From Bacteroides sp. 51 (GTDB taxonomy: Bacteria; Bacteroidota; Bacteroidia; Bacteroidales; Bacteroidaceae): a stretch of 64,000 bases of DNA. The stretch is from NCBI RefSeq assembly GCF_010500965.1, contig NZ_QVMI01000013.1, forward strand, positions 32,866 through 96,865. Reading direction: 5' to 3'. Each line of letters begins with the position of its first letter. The first letter of the stretch is position 1. Shown here one piece after another: positions 1-9,394 of this stretch. A model generated the notes under the pieces. That model was not told the DNA's origin. It saw only the letters and a list, made by a program, of their open reading frames with translations, and did not search any database. The position numbers and the translations under genes were made by a program.

Positions 1-2030
1 TCGGGGTGGCCGGAAAAACTGTATCCATATACATTCTTCCGGTTGAATGCGTTCGACAGACTGGCGTATATTATCATTCCGGGACGTGGAAGAACGGTCA
101 ACCCCAAACCCAATGTATGGTACAAGGGTGTTTTGGCATTCATAAAACCTGCCTTATTGGGATCGTGATAAGTCCGCCCACTTGCCAAACTGTTGGTGAG
201 ACTAAAATAAGTCCGCAATTTCGTCCAGAAGTATTTGACCATCAGAGATGTATTATGGTGGGTCACAAAGTTGGGAGTTGCTTTCACCGGATAATCCAGA
301 TATTTTCTTTTCGAATTGTTATAGGAATAAGACAAGGTGTATTCCACGTATTTAAGTAATCTACTGTCATCAAAGTAAAGGTCAACTCCCCTACTATACC
401 CATCTCCACCGGATGTATATACGCCATTGGCAAGTAAAGGCAGGTCATTATATTTTTTATTGTAAAATTCTGCCCGGTAGGTACGCCTGTTTTTATTGTA
501 ATACATGCCAAACATAGTCATCCAGTTGGTTTCCATAGCAAGTTTCTCGTTGCGGATCAGGTAGTTGGGATCAGTTGCCTGTTGATATTTACCGACAACG
601 GCCGAAAGGATCAGCCCATCCATCTGATAGTTCAAAGCGGCTCGCGGCAGAATGGCGTATTTATCCGTGAGGGAAGAATACTCCATTCGCCCCGATAGGT
701 TAAAGAAAAACCGGTTGGTAAAGTTAAAATCGTTAGAGATAAAGATGCCGCTGATATTATGATCGTATTTGCGATGTACCGAATTCTGATCTGCATATTC
801 CATATCGTAAGACCGCAGGTAGGATTCTGCACCGAATTCTACTTTATATAGGTTGGTGAATCTTTTGGATGCTTTGGTTTTCAAATGGGTTTCATTTTCT
901 TTGACTGTGTAACGGTCACCCGGAAGCAGGCTGCTGTTTCTCTCCTGGTTGTTCCAGGAATAGGCCACACCCACAAAATATCGAATATCATTAGCCAGCT
1001 TGGTGTGGAAAGTAGTATTCAGGTACAGGTTGTCTTCATTGTAATTCATGTTACGCAGATTGTCGGCAAAGGGGTCCTCCCACCAACGGCGATACCGGGT
1101 TTTATCATATGCATAATAGGTTTTCAGGGTGGAGTTCGGAGTAAAATTAAATCGCAATTGATTACGGATGGAGAGCTCACGGTATGGGATATCCCACTTA
1201 TCATTCTCGCCCGGATGAAACATAGCATTGTAGAAGGTCAGGTCGGTATAGTTTACCGTCAACGATGCAGAGCCTTTATCCCATGCCTGGGTGCCTCCAG
1301 CTTCTATATTTACATTCATCAATCCGACGCCGTAAGCTGATTCCGTATTTTTATCTTTTGTATCTAACGGCAAAACACTCGACAGACTTTGCGAGTATTC
1401 GGACCCATACCCTCCGGTAGAGAAATTAATACCTTCAAAATGAAAAGGAGAATATTTGAGGCGGGAACTGCTGTTGGGTGAGTTGGCTGTATAGGGAGAA
1501 AGTACATGCATGCCATCTATATAAGTCTGCGACTCCCGACTATTACCGCCACGCACTTGTAAACGTCCGTCCACGCCAGGGGCTTGTGAACCCGGAAGCA
1601 TGGTCAGGGCTTTGTTAAGGTCGCCATCGGAACCGGCATTGGTAACAAGATTAACTGCATTCTGACTTTCCAGTGTAGATGATTTCAAGGAGTAATTTCC
1701 GGCAACGATTACTACATCGACCAGATTCTCCACAGCGGGTTTAAGGTAGATGCGCAAATTATTCAAGCCTTTCACATCTTTGGTTAGAACGTAAGTTTGA
1801 TAACCTACAAAAGATGCTTTGAGGGTAACACTCCCCTTCTCTTCTGTTTTTATCACAAACTGACCTAGATCGTTTGTACTTGTTCCATCTAATGTTCCGT
1901 CAATATATACGTTAACAAAACTGATTGGCTGTTTATTCTCATCGAATATAGTGCCGGAAACATCTGTTGTCTGCGCTCTTAGAGAGGCAAACGAAACAAT
2001 TGTAAATAAGGTTATTAACGTTCTATTCAT
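1..2030 (-). CDS. TonB-dependent outer-membrane receptor, 3' end outside window
   Basis: An open frame runs from an ATG at 2028-2030 (MNRTLITLFT...) to the window edge without a stop, so the C-terminus of the barrel is missing. It has a signal peptide ending near SLRAQ, then a carboxypeptidase-D-like regulatory domain (about residues 22-105, with VSGTIFDENKQPISFVNVY and FVGYQ), then a plug domain with MLPGSQAPGVDGRLQVRGG, then beta-barrel strands. The last visible residues (NAFNRKNVYGYSF) are typical of the late barrel of such receptors. It would import a bulky ligand using TonB energy; the ligand is not evident. It lies downstream of the mannan locus but has its own promoter at 2055-2086 and is separated by a hairpin, so it is probably not part of that operon. 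Confidence 0.9.
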   Translation of the reverse strand, partial: MNRTLITLFTIVSFASLRAQTTDVSGTIFDENKQPISFVNVYIDGTLDGTSTNDLGQFVIKTEEKGSVTLKASFVGYQTYVLTKDVKGLNNLRIYLKPAVENLVDVVIVAGNYSLKSSTLESQNAVNLVTNAGSDGDLNKALTMLPGSQAPGVDGRLQVRGGNSRESQTYIDGMHVLSPYTANSPNSSSRLKYSPFHFEGINFSTGGYGSEYSQSLSSVLPLDTKDKNTESAYGVGLMNVNIEAGGTQAWDKGSASLTVNYTDLTFYNAMFHPGENDKWDIPYRELSIRNQLRFNFTPNSTLKTYYAYDKTRYRRWWEDPFADNLRNMNYNEDNLYLNTTFHTKLANDIRYFVGVAYSWNNQERNSSLLPGDRYTVKENETHLKTKASKRFTNLYKVEFGAESYLRSYDMEYADQNSVHRKYDHNISGIFISNDFNFTNRFFFNLSGRMEYSSLTDKYAILPRAALNYQMDGLILSAVVGKYQQATDPNYLIRNEKLAMETNWMTMFGMYYNKNRRTYRAEFYNKKYNDLPLLANGVYTSGGDGYSRGVDLYFDDSRLLKYVEYTLSYSYNNSKRKYLDYPVKATPNFVTHHNTSLMVKYFWTKLRTYFSLTNSLASGRTYHDPNKAGFMNAKTPLYHTLGLGLTVLPRPGMIIYASLSNAFNRKNVYGYSFSGHP

Positions 2031-2054
2031 AGCTTTATTTGTTCTTACTGGTTG

Positions 2055-2086
2055 CAAATGTAACTTAGTTTACTTTATAAACCAAA
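2055..2086 (-). promoter_or_regulatory. Bacteroidetes-type promoter of the TonB receptor
   Basis: On the minus strand TTTG (2083-2086), a 20-bp spacer and TACATTTG (2055-2062) match the Bacteroidetes primary-sigma consensus TTTG-N19/20-TAnnTTTG. Transcription should begin near 2049, about 20 nt before the ATG at 2030. Confidence 0.7.
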
Positions 2087-2156
2087 TTATATCGCAAATA
2101 AATTTAGCAACAAGAACAAATAAGATTCTGAGCAAGTAAAATAGTTGATATAAGAT

Positions 2157-2200
2157 GGGTCCAAAAGATCAATGATGTAACGTCATTGACCTTTTGGCCC
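2157..2200 (-). terminator. Terminator-like hairpin at end of the mannan operon
   Basis: A long stem: GGG/CCC, CCAAAAG/CTTTTGG and TCAATGA/TCATTGA separated by a single unpaired base or mismatch, around a 7-nt loop at 2176-2182. It follows the MFS stop codon at 2227 and precedes the next gene's promoter. The T-run after it is weak. The half TCATTGACCTTT recurs in the terminator at 49531-49571. Confidence 0.6.
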
Positions 2201-2226
2201 CTTTATCGCTTATTTAAACCAGGTCT

Positions 2227-3396
2227 TTATTTTCCAACAGGCTTTATCCCGAAAGCGCAATACGTTAGATAAAGCACACAAATCAGAGTCACAAAAATGC
2301 CACCGATTATACCTATTCCTCCGATAGCGAATCCGATTACAGGAGGAACTACTCCTCCACCGGCAACGGCAGTAATCATCAATCCCGATATCTCGTTGGC
2401 CTTTTGCGGACGAGCCTGTAATGCCATAGAATAGATAATGGAAAATACCGAAGAAGCAAAAAATCCAACAGCTCCGATACAAACCAGATTCACAATTTCA
2501 TTCTCTACAAATGCCATTACCAAAAGTGAAGCCACACAAGCCAGTATATTCAGGCGGAAATACCTGATCTCTGCAATCCGTGTCAACAGGAATGCTCCCA
2601 GCAAAGCGCCTACCGTGCGACTGAAGAAATAAACCTGTGGTGCAAATTTCACTTGTTCCACAGTCCAGTCGAAACGGGCAGCCATTAATTTGGAACTGAT
2701 ATAATTGGTGGAAACGTCAGTACCCACAATGAAAAAGATACCTAGGAAAAGCAATAAAATGGTTTTTTCTTTTAACAAGGCAAAAGTATCACGAGTCGAG
2801 GTGAGTCCGGAAGTTTCGGACTCCCTTTCTCTTGCAATGGGCGTTGCCATAAGCCAAAGCGCAGAGAGCAAAGTAATAACCCCAAGAATGGGGAAACAAT
2901 AATACCACTTATCATCGCCAAACCAGGCTACTGCCAGAAGAACGATTTCCGGACCAACTAATGAGGATATAGCCTTGATTACCTGACCGGCAGTGAGACT
3001 ACTGGTCAGTAATTTCCCACTGGTGATTACATTGTTCAGCAATGGATTGAGCGACACCTGCAATATGGCATTACCTATACCCAGAAGTGCAAAAGCGAGT
3101 AAACAGGTTATGCTGTTGTAACTGATAAGGGGTATAACCATTCCCACCACAGTAATGACCATACTGAGGAGTACAGTATTCTTCCTCCCCCATTTATTCA
3201 TCCGGATACCTACCGGAATACCGAGGAAAAGGAACCAGATAAATACCATAGAGGGTACAAACCCAGTCATCTGGGGCGACCAGTCGAAGCTCCTTTGGAC
3301 ATAGTCGGAGGTGATGCCGACGATATCACAAAAGCCCATAACGAAGAAGCCGAAGAGTACGGGCAAGGCTTTTATTACTGTATTTTGTTGTTTCAT
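2227..3396 (-). CDS. MFS sugar transporter, probable mannose importer
   Basis: A 389-residue, almost wholly hydrophobic protein with about 12 predicted membrane helices and the RMNKWGRKN loop between helices 2 and 3 that is characteristic of major facilitator transporters. General shape (FGFFVMGFCDIVG start, LLGIGNAILQVSLNPL) resembles the FucP/GluP-like sugar permeases that often end Bacteroidetes sugar-utilization loci. It is the last gene of the mannan block, 64 bp after the GH92 gene, on the same strand. Import of mannose across the inner membrane is inferred from this position and from the cytoplasmic kinase and isomerase encoded upstream; the sequence alone does not give the substrate. 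Confidence 0.85.
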   Translation of the reverse strand: MKQQNTVIKALPVLFGFFVMGFCDIVGITSDYVQRSFDWSPQMTGFVPSMVFIWFLFLGIPVGIRMNKWGRKNTVLLSMVITVVGMVIPLISYNSITCLLAFALLGIGNAILQVSLNPLLNNVITSGKLLTSSLTAGQVIKAISSLVGPEIVLLAVAWFGDDKWYYCFPILGVITLLSALWLMATPIARERESETSGLTSTRDTFALLKEKTILLLFLGIFFIVGTDVSTNYISSKLMAARFDWTVEQVKFAPQVYFFSRTVGALLGAFLLTRIAEIRYFRLNILACVASLLVMAFVENEIVNLVCIGAVGFFASSVFSIIYSMALQARPQKANEISGLMITAVAGGGVVPPVIGFAIGGIGIIGGIFVTLICVLYLTYCAFGIKPVGK

Positions 3397-3460
3397 ACTA
3401 GTGTGTATAATTATATAATATTGTATACTCTGGAATGAATAAACATATAGCCATTGATGT

Positions 3461-5839
3461 TTACTGTGGCACCGGGGGAGCTACCTTAACTCCCCAATCC
3501 ATATTCGGACTAGCGCCCATTCGCAGTTTCAACGTACCGCCTTTATAGAGTTCATCCCTATACATCCAGCAATTATCAAGTGAGTTTCCGTTGAAAGAAG
3601 CGGATTGGACATAGTAATTCTCCGGACCGTTGTTTTCTACCTCAATAGTGAATGTTTTCCCTGTTGCATTAACGGAGCTTAGCTTGATTTCAATTTTATC
3701 GAATTCCGGACTTCCCAATTGGAATGTGGGTCGCTCGGGGGTTCCGCCCTGAACATCAAACAATCCCATGCCGGCAAGTACATACCATGCACCTAGTTGC
3801 CCCTGATCTTCGTCCTGACCATAGCCATAACCATGCTCACCATCGGTTCCGTAGAATTCATCGCAGATAAGGCGCGTCCACTTCTGAGTAAGCCAGGGTT
3901 TGCCGGAGAAGTTAAAGAACCAGGATATATGAAGGCTCGGCTGGTTACCATGATTGTACGGACTTTCCACACCCGAGAAGGCATACGTGATCTTACCACC
4001 GCCAAACATGGATTTGCGGGCTTCGGTGAAGATGGAATCCAACCGGTTGTTGAAGGTGTCAAGACCGACTTTGCCGATCAGCCCTGCGGGATCTTGAGGA
4101 ACATAGAACGTATATTGAAGTGAGTTACCTTCCTGAAATCCCCTCCATGACTCAAGCGGGTTGAAGTTATCGAGGAACTTTCCGTCCACACCTTTGGGGT
4201 GAATCAGTTTCAATTCATCATTGAACAAGTTATGCCAGCCGCGCGAGTAGTCCATCAGCTTGTTGTAATCATTGGTTTTGCCGAGTGCTTTAGCCCATTG
4301 AGCCACTGCGTAGGCACTAAAGCTGTACTCCATTGTATGAGAGGCGGAAAAAGTAGAACCTTCGGGGTGGGTGCCGTAGTACAAAGAGTTCTCATAAGGC
4401 ACATAGCCACGTTCAACAAATTGTTTCACATCCATTTTGCCGGCTCCGGCGATGCGGTTTTCCCAGCCCAGTTCATTTTTAAAGGCCGCCTGATAGGCTG
4501 TTTCTACATCGAAGTTGCGGATGCCGCTGTTATAGGCTCCAGCCATTGCAATGCTTACCATGTTGGTTCCTACACCAGACACGTATTTACTGGCCGCCAT
4601 ACCGTCGCCCAGCCAGCCGGCATCTTTATATATTTGCACCTGACTGTTTACCCAGTCATTGTAATACTCCGGATAGGCTATTGACCATAGCGTGGTCAGA
4701 TTCCAGTAACCTCCCCAAATGGCATCTGTATTGTAAAAAGTATAAGATGGTTTTCCGTTAATATCAAGGGGGATTTGTCCGATACTACCATCATTTTTAG
4801 GATAAGATCCATTCACATCACTACCAACACCACGACCAAGGAGTACATGGTATAGGCCGGTATAGAATTTAATCTTACTTTCCTTTGTTCCACCGGATAC
4901 GCGGATGCGAGCAAGTGAGTTCTCCCACTTATTACGGGTATTTTCCAGCGCCTGATCAAAGTTGAGATTGCCGGCTTCTGTATCAAAGTTAAGACGGGCA
5001 TTGGCAATGGATGTATAAGACAAGCCGATTTTAACCGTAATGGTTTCGTTACTTTCCGTAGCATAATTCAGTACCATTCCGGCACCTGCGCCGGTTATGG
5101 TGTTTCCGGGTTTCAGCTCACCGTTGCGATAGAATACATCAACAGATTGCGGTGCCTTATCAACCTTGGCATAGAAATAGAGAGGAACAGAGGCTCCTGT
5201 CTGGTACTTCTTCACATATTCGGGTTCAGTGATAACATACCCTTCTATGGTGTTAGCATCGGTTTGCTGGATGGACGCATCGCGCACGGCTCCACTCTCG
5301 CCCCAGCGATTACCTATATCAAGTAAAATGTGCGATTGGCCAGATTGAGGGAAGGTGTATCTCTGAAAACCCACACGTGCAGTTGCGGTCAATTCGGCCT
5401 TTACATTATAGTCTTTCAGCAATACGGAATAGTATCCGGGCTGGGCTTTTTCATCTTTTTTATCGAAACGGGAGCGATAACCATTGTCCGGGTCTTCGAG
5501 TGTTCCGGGTTGGGTGATTATATTACCTGTAATGGGCATCAGGGTGATGCCGCCTATCTGGAACTCGTGCATACAAGGAAATCCGTCGATAGAGGTATGG
5601 TTGTCTTCGTAGCCAATGGCTTCCCAACCCTGATTATTTCCGTAGCTGCCGTTGGTGGATGCTCCGAGTTTGGCCATGCCGAAGGGTTCGGCGGCGGGGG
5701 TGTAGAAAAACCAGCGGCTGTGTACGGAGCCAATGTTAGGGTTGACATAGTCGGACAGGTTCTCTGCCGGTTGCCTGGTGTCGCACGATAGGGTGAGGAC
5801 AAGGCCGGCACATAATGTAAGGAGTGTTTTGATATTCAT
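3461..5839 (-). CDS. GH92 exo-alpha-mannosidase lipoprotein
   Basis: The 792-residue product has a lipoprotein signal with cysteine 19 (LVLTLSC) followed by DTRQPAEN, which has no acidic run, so it is probably periplasm-facing. Family GH92 signatures include FPCMHEFQIGG, GDGMAASKYVSG, FQEGNSLQYTFYVPQD (the Glu probably corresponds to the family's general acid), YNHGNQPSLH and GQDEDQGQLGAWYVL (the acidic cluster matches the general-base region). GH92 enzymes remove terminal alpha-mannose by a calcium-dependent inverting mechanism. The usual Trp of the EGNxWQY motif is Leu here. Its place between a GH76 gene and the sugar transporter fits trimming imported mannan fragments to mannose. Linkage preference cannot be read with confidence. 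Confidence 0.93.
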   Translation of the reverse strand: MNIKTLLTLCAGLVLTLSCDTRQPAENLSDYVNPNIGSVHSRWFFYTPAAEPFGMAKLGASTNGSYGNNQGWEAIGYEDNHTSIDGFPCMHEFQIGGITLMPITGNIITQPGTLEDPDNGYRSRFDKKDEKAQPGYYSVLLKDYNVKAELTATARVGFQRYTFPQSGQSHILLDIGNRWGESGAVRDASIQQTDANTIEGYVITEPEYVKKYQTGASVPLYFYAKVDKAPQSVDVFYRNGELKPGNTITGAGAGMVLNYATESNETITVKIGLSYTSIANARLNFDTEAGNLNFDQALENTRNKWENSLARIRVSGGTKESKIKFYTGLYHVLLGRGVGSDVNGSYPKNDGSIGQIPLDINGKPSYTFYNTDAIWGGYWNLTTLWSIAYPEYYNDWVNSQVQIYKDAGWLGDGMAASKYVSGVGTNMVSIAMAGAYNSGIRNFDVETAYQAAFKNELGWENRIAGAGKMDVKQFVERGYVPYENSLYYGTHPEGSTFSASHTMEYSFSAYAVAQWAKALGKTNDYNKLMDYSRGWHNLFNDELKLIHPKGVDGKFLDNFNPLESWRGFQEGNSLQYTFYVPQDPAGLIGKVGLDTFNNRLDSIFTEARKSMFGGGKITYAFSGVESPYNHGNQPSLHISWFFNFSGKPWLTQKWTRLICDEFYGTDGEHGYGYGQDEDQGQLGAWYVLAGMGLFDVQGGTPERPTFQLGSPEFDKIEIKLSSVNATGKTFTIEVENNGPENYYVQSASFNGNSLDNCWMYRDELYKGGTLKLRMGASPNMDWGVKVAPPVPQ

Positions 5840-5855
5840 TATTTATTGTTTTTGG

Positions 5856-7031
5856 TCACTTTTGCATGTTCCGGATCATTGCTGCCCGGGTATATATCTC
5901 GATCATACACGATTCATCCAGCAACCATTTGGGTTGGTTTGATTCGTCGGTACGGCCGGTCCAGTCCTTGTAAACCAGTCCGGCATGATCACGGGCATGT
6001 TCCCATGCCCAGTCGGCACTCTGGATGATGGCATTTATGTATTTGGGGTCTTTGTCTACCTCGTATAACTCCTGATAACCGCGGAACAAGACGGTGACAA
6101 ACCAGGGCAGATCGGCGATATATGGGGTGCCACCATCGGTGAATTTTACGTAATATTTGTAACTGCCTTCGGCCATGGCGCGGGCATCATCCAGGTATTT
6201 CTTCTCACCGGTGAGCCGGTAGAGCCTTACGGCGGATTGTATCATGGTACCTGTATTATAGGTATAGGCGTGTTTCTGCACCTCGCCCTTTTCGGTAAGC
6301 AGAGCGTTCCAGATGATATGCAGGGAATCATCGAGCAAGTATTTCATCATCCAGTTATAGAAACGTTTTCCTTGTTCCAGGTATTGCTCCTCGCCGGTAG
6401 CCTCGTATAGTTTGAGTGATAGTACGGTGGCTTTACCGTTGGAGCAGGCCGGTTTCTGGTCTTTATGGCCTTCGAGCCAGGACACAGCACCTTCGTATTC
6501 GTCCCACCAGCCGCTCATGATAAAGGTCATTACCTGCCGTGCCCGTTCCAGGTATAAGGGATTGCGAGTAACGGCATAGGAATCAATATAGTCAATTCCC
6601 ACCAGACCGTTATCGTCATAATAACGGTCTACCTGGCCAAACTGTACCGGATAGGCCTGATATCCGGGCGGGATACGCTGGTCATCGTAATACTTCTCCA
6701 CGGCTACGACCATGGAGTCCAGATAGGGTGTATATTTCTCCGGGTTGATTTCTGCAAGCAGAATAACGGAAGAGAATACGCCACTCATGGGCCACAGGTA
6801 GGATGTTTCCTGCGCGGTGCGGGTTCCGTCCTGGAAGTAATCCAGATTGGGTTTATAGTCGTTAGGGTAATGCTCGGCAAAGAGGCCATACTGCGGCACG
6901 CGGTACTTATCCCAGACGAGGGCGAACATGGACTCGGCTTTGTCTAGATAGGTTGCATCAGTGGACTGCATGCGGGGAGCGCATGCAGTAACCAATATAA
7001 GGGTTGTTAATATGTAGATGGTATGTTTCAT
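5856..7031 (-). CDS. GH76 endo-alpha-1,6-mannanase, probably periplasmic
   Basis: I start it at the ATG at 7031 (MKHTIYILTTLILVTAC), which gives a clean lipoprotein signal with cysteine 17 and avoids overlap with the upstream gene; the frame is open to 7064. The 391-residue product is an alpha/alpha-barrel hydrolase of family GH76. The paired catalytic aspartates are D139 and D140 in RYYDDNGLVGIDY, and KPACSNGKATVLSLKLYEATG and YNTGTMIQSAVRLYRLTGE are family hallmarks. The residues after the cysteine (APRMQST) lack the acidic export signal, suggesting a periplasmic location, where it would shorten imported alpha-1,6-mannan backbone. It lies 10 bp after the second GH76 gene and 16 bp before GH92. 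Confidence 0.9.
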   Translation of the reverse strand: MKHTIYILTTLILVTACAPRMQSTDATYLDKAESMFALVWDKYRVPQYGLFAEHYPNDYKPNLDYFQDGTRTAQETSYLWPMSGVFSSVILLAEINPEKYTPYLDSMVVAVEKYYDDQRIPPGYQAYPVQFGQVDRYYDDNGLVGIDYIDSYAVTRNPLYLERARQVMTFIMSGWWDEYEGAVSWLEGHKDQKPACSNGKATVLSLKLYEATGEEQYLEQGKRFYNWMMKYLLDDSLHIIWNALLTEKGEVQKHAYTYNTGTMIQSAVRLYRLTGEKKYLDDARAMAEGSYKYYVKFTDGGTPYIADLPWFVTVLFRGYQELYEVDKDPKYINAIIQSADWAWEHARDHAGLVYKDWTGRTDESNQPKWLLDESCMIEIYTRAAMIRNMQK

Positions 7032-7041
7032 CTGTGGCCTA

Positions 7042-8250
7042 TTAGTTTTCTTTATACACTGCAATTGCTGCGTATGATTCTACGACGGCGGCCTGCATGA
7101 GGAGTGAGTAATATCGTTTCGGATCGGCTCCTGTCCAGTCTTCGTAGAAGAATCCCATATCCGTGCGGGCCTTATCGTAACCGTGGTTGATGAAGTTGAT
7201 ATATGCACGAATGTATTTATCGGCCTCTGCATGGAGAGGAACCAGGTCGATATACGCGCGCAGTAGCTTGGTGTTAAACCAGGGATCGCTGTCCGGAAAG
7301 GCCAGTGAAACGCCGTTGCGGGGTTTTACAAAATAATCGTAGGCTCCTTGTGCTGAAGCTATGGCGTGGTCAAGATAACTCTTTTCGCCGGTGATGCGAT
7401 ACAGGCAGATGCCGTTTTGTACCATGACGCCGGTATTGTAGGTCCATTTATACTTATTCACTGTTCCCAAGTTGTTTTTGTCGTTCCAGTAGCAATTGTC
7501 CGTATCAAGCAGATTGTCGCGCAGCCAGGTGTACAGGCGCTTGGCAAAAGCAAGGACGTCTGCCTTTTCGGATGCATCGCACACCTCATGGTATTGTAAC
7601 AGGAACTGAGTGGCGTAACCGTTGGAGCATGCCGGCTTGTTGGAGTCCGATACGCCGGTGAGGTCCTTTTGATCTTCGTTCCACCACAGGGCACCACCTA
7701 GTTTATTGTCTTCTCCTGCTTTGAGGAAGGCAACCACTTGTTTGGCCTTGGCCAGATAAGCGGCGTTGCCGGTGATGTGGTAGGCTTCGACCAGACTGAT
7801 GCCGGCAATGGAATTATCGTCATAGAAGCGTGTGCCGCCGCCGGTGGTTCCATTGGTGGAGGAACCGAAACCAGGAATGTTGTTTCCGGCAGCTCCCTGG
7901 CGCCAGTATTTATCGAAGTTGCCGACCAACGTTTCATAGTTTACGTTGTAGCCCAGTTGGGTGAGCAATGCGGCACCGGATACGATACCATCAAACGGCC
8001 AGAGGTAGGAATATGCCTGGTCGCCTGCCTGTGCAGGGTAGTTTTCTTTATACAGCCCGGTAGTTTCAGTCTTATAATATACCTGTATTTTATCGAAAAT
8101 CTCTTTGGCACGTTCTTTATAGTCTACATCGGCTCCCGCCCCCGGTGGGGGCGTTTGCGGACCGTTGGGTGTCCACTCTTCGGCACCGTCTCCACAGGAA
8201 AAGAAAAGAACGGTGGATAGAGTGAGTAGTGATAATAATAATTTCTTCAT
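7042..8250 (-). CDS. GH76 endo-alpha-1,6-mannanase, probably surface-exposed
   Basis: A 402-residue GH76 enzyme and paralogue of its downstream neighbour. The catalytic aspartates are D144 and D145 in RFYDDNSIAGIS; KPACSNGYATQFLLQYHE and YNTGVMVQNGICLYRITGE are shared family blocks. The lipobox cysteine 19 is followed by GDGAEE, an acidic stretch like the surface-export signal of Bacteroidetes lipoproteins, and by a Pro/Gly linker (residues 29-40). This suggests it sits outside the cell and makes the first cut in mannan before SusCD import. Two GH76 enzymes with opposite predicted locations is the arrangement known from characterised yeast-mannan loci. Location is inferred from the signal only. 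Confidence 0.9.
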   Translation of the reverse strand: MKKLLLSLLTLSTVLFFSCGDGAEEWTPNGPQTPPPGAGADVDYKERAKEIFDKIQVYYKTETTGLYKENYPAQAGDQAYSYLWPFDGIVSGAALLTQLGYNVNYETLVGNFDKYWRQGAAGNNIPGFGSSTNGTTGGGTRFYDDNSIAGISLVEAYHITGNAAYLAKAKQVVAFLKAGEDNKLGGALWWNEDQKDLTGVSDSNKPACSNGYATQFLLQYHEVCDASEKADVLAFAKRLYTWLRDNLLDTDNCYWNDKNNLGTVNKYKWTYNTGVMVQNGICLYRITGEKSYLDHAIASAQGAYDYFVKPRNGVSLAFPDSDPWFNTKLLRAYIDLVPLHAEADKYIRAYINFINHGYDKARTDMGFFYEDWTGADPKRYYSLLMQAAVVESYAAIAVYKEN

Positions 8251-8255
8251 GGTTT

Positions 8256-9374
8256 TTATTGTATATCTGTAAACTGATGAATCATCAATCCATCTTTATT
8301 TGTATCAATGGTCACTGTGCACGACTTGCCGTCCAGTTTACCGGCCATCTTCCATAAATGATCCCATTGCGACCACGGGAACTCGCCTATTTCATAGAAG
8401 CTGATGGGTTCAGTATCCGATGGACGTTCTCCATGAACACCGTCCATACGGCCCCAGCATATATCTGCACCGTTAACAGTAGCAATAAAGTAATATCTTT
8501 CTTCTACCCATCCCAGCCATTCGGGAGCACCAGGGCCACCTGGAATAACAAAGTTAATGGAAGTATTGCGACTTTCAAAGATTCCGCCACCTACATAATT
8601 CATATTCGCAATTACGCCAAAACTACAGCCCCAGATCATGCGGATTCCTGTAATCCGGTCAATGCTTATTTGTTTGGTATTGAAGTTAATCGTCATCCGT
8701 ATGGGCGAGTCGTATGCTTCGGTAGACCACGGATTGCTGCCTTCCACAATCTTGCTGCTGCCGTCTACGGTATACAGAGCCGCGTCTTCGTTTTCAGCAT
8801 CGGCCAATAACAGATTACCAGCTTTCAGGGTAGTATAGATGGTGAATGCTCCATCGCTTACGGTACGGAATGCCGAGTTACCATCCGGATTTTCCGTAGC
8901 CGTTCCACGCAGGTACAGTTGCTCGGGTATTTCTTCATCGGGACGGGTCAGGGTGACTTTCTCAGATACCTCTGCCATGTGCTCTACCCCACCTCGCGAG
9001 GCGGTTACCGTCCATTTGAATGAACCGCTTTCACCGGTTTTCAATCCGGCCTGACGAGCCATTTTATTTAATTCCACATGGGTAAGCGTACGTTTGGACA
9101 ATCCACCCAAGTCGCTTTGAAGTTTCAGAAGAGGATCAGAGAAATTGCCGCTCTCTTTATCAAAGAGTATCTGGTAAATCAGGATTCCGCCATCATTGGC
9201 TTTGCCTCCTTCCCAGGAGAAGACAATGTTCTCGGAGGAAGAAAGGTCGAGTTTAACGGAAGCCGGACCATTAAGGGCATTGGGCACCGTGAAGCCGGTA
9301 CTCAGATCGTAATCCTCTCCGCATGCGGTAAGGAGTACGGTCAGGGATAATAGGAAATAATATATCTTTTTCAT
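8256..9374 (-). CDS. SusE/SusF-like surface glycan-binding lipoprotein
   Basis: The 372-residue product begins with a lipoprotein signal (LTVLLTACGEDYD; cysteine 18 followed by an acidic stretch that favours surface display). An N-terminal SusE-type Ig-like domain (about residues 30-145, NIVFSWEGGKANDGGILIYQ) is followed by starch-binding-outer-membrane-like modules (YLRGTATENPDG; TTLKAGNLLLADAENEDAAL; RMTINFNTKQISIDRITG). It should hold mannan at the cell surface next to SusCD. It lies 20 bp after susD and 5 bp before the surface GH76, the usual place for this accessory protein. Ligand specificity is inferred from the locus. Confidence 0.85.
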   Translation of the reverse strand: MKKIYYFLLSLTVLLTACGEDYDLSTGFTVPNALNGPASVKLDLSSSENIVFSWEGGKANDGGILIYQILFDKESGNFSDPLLKLQSDLGGLSKRTLTHVELNKMARQAGLKTGESGSFKWTVTASRGGVEHMAEVSEKVTLTRPDEEIPEQLYLRGTATENPDGNSAFRTVSDGAFTIYTTLKAGNLLLADAENEDAALYTVDGSSKIVEGSNPWSTEAYDSPIRMTINFNTKQISIDRITGIRMIWGCSFGVIANMNYVGGGIFESRNTSINFVIPGGPGAPEWLGWVEERYYFIATVNGADICWGRMDGVHGERPSDTEPISFYEIGEFPWSQWDHLWKMAGKLDGKSCTVTIDTNKDGLMIHQFTDIQ

Positions 9375-9394
9375 TGTATTTCTATGTTTTAGAT

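Noticed and set aside
3797-5791. Several long plus-strand frames opposite the GH92 gene
   Set aside because: They lie antisense to a full-length, motif-complete enzyme and have no domain features.
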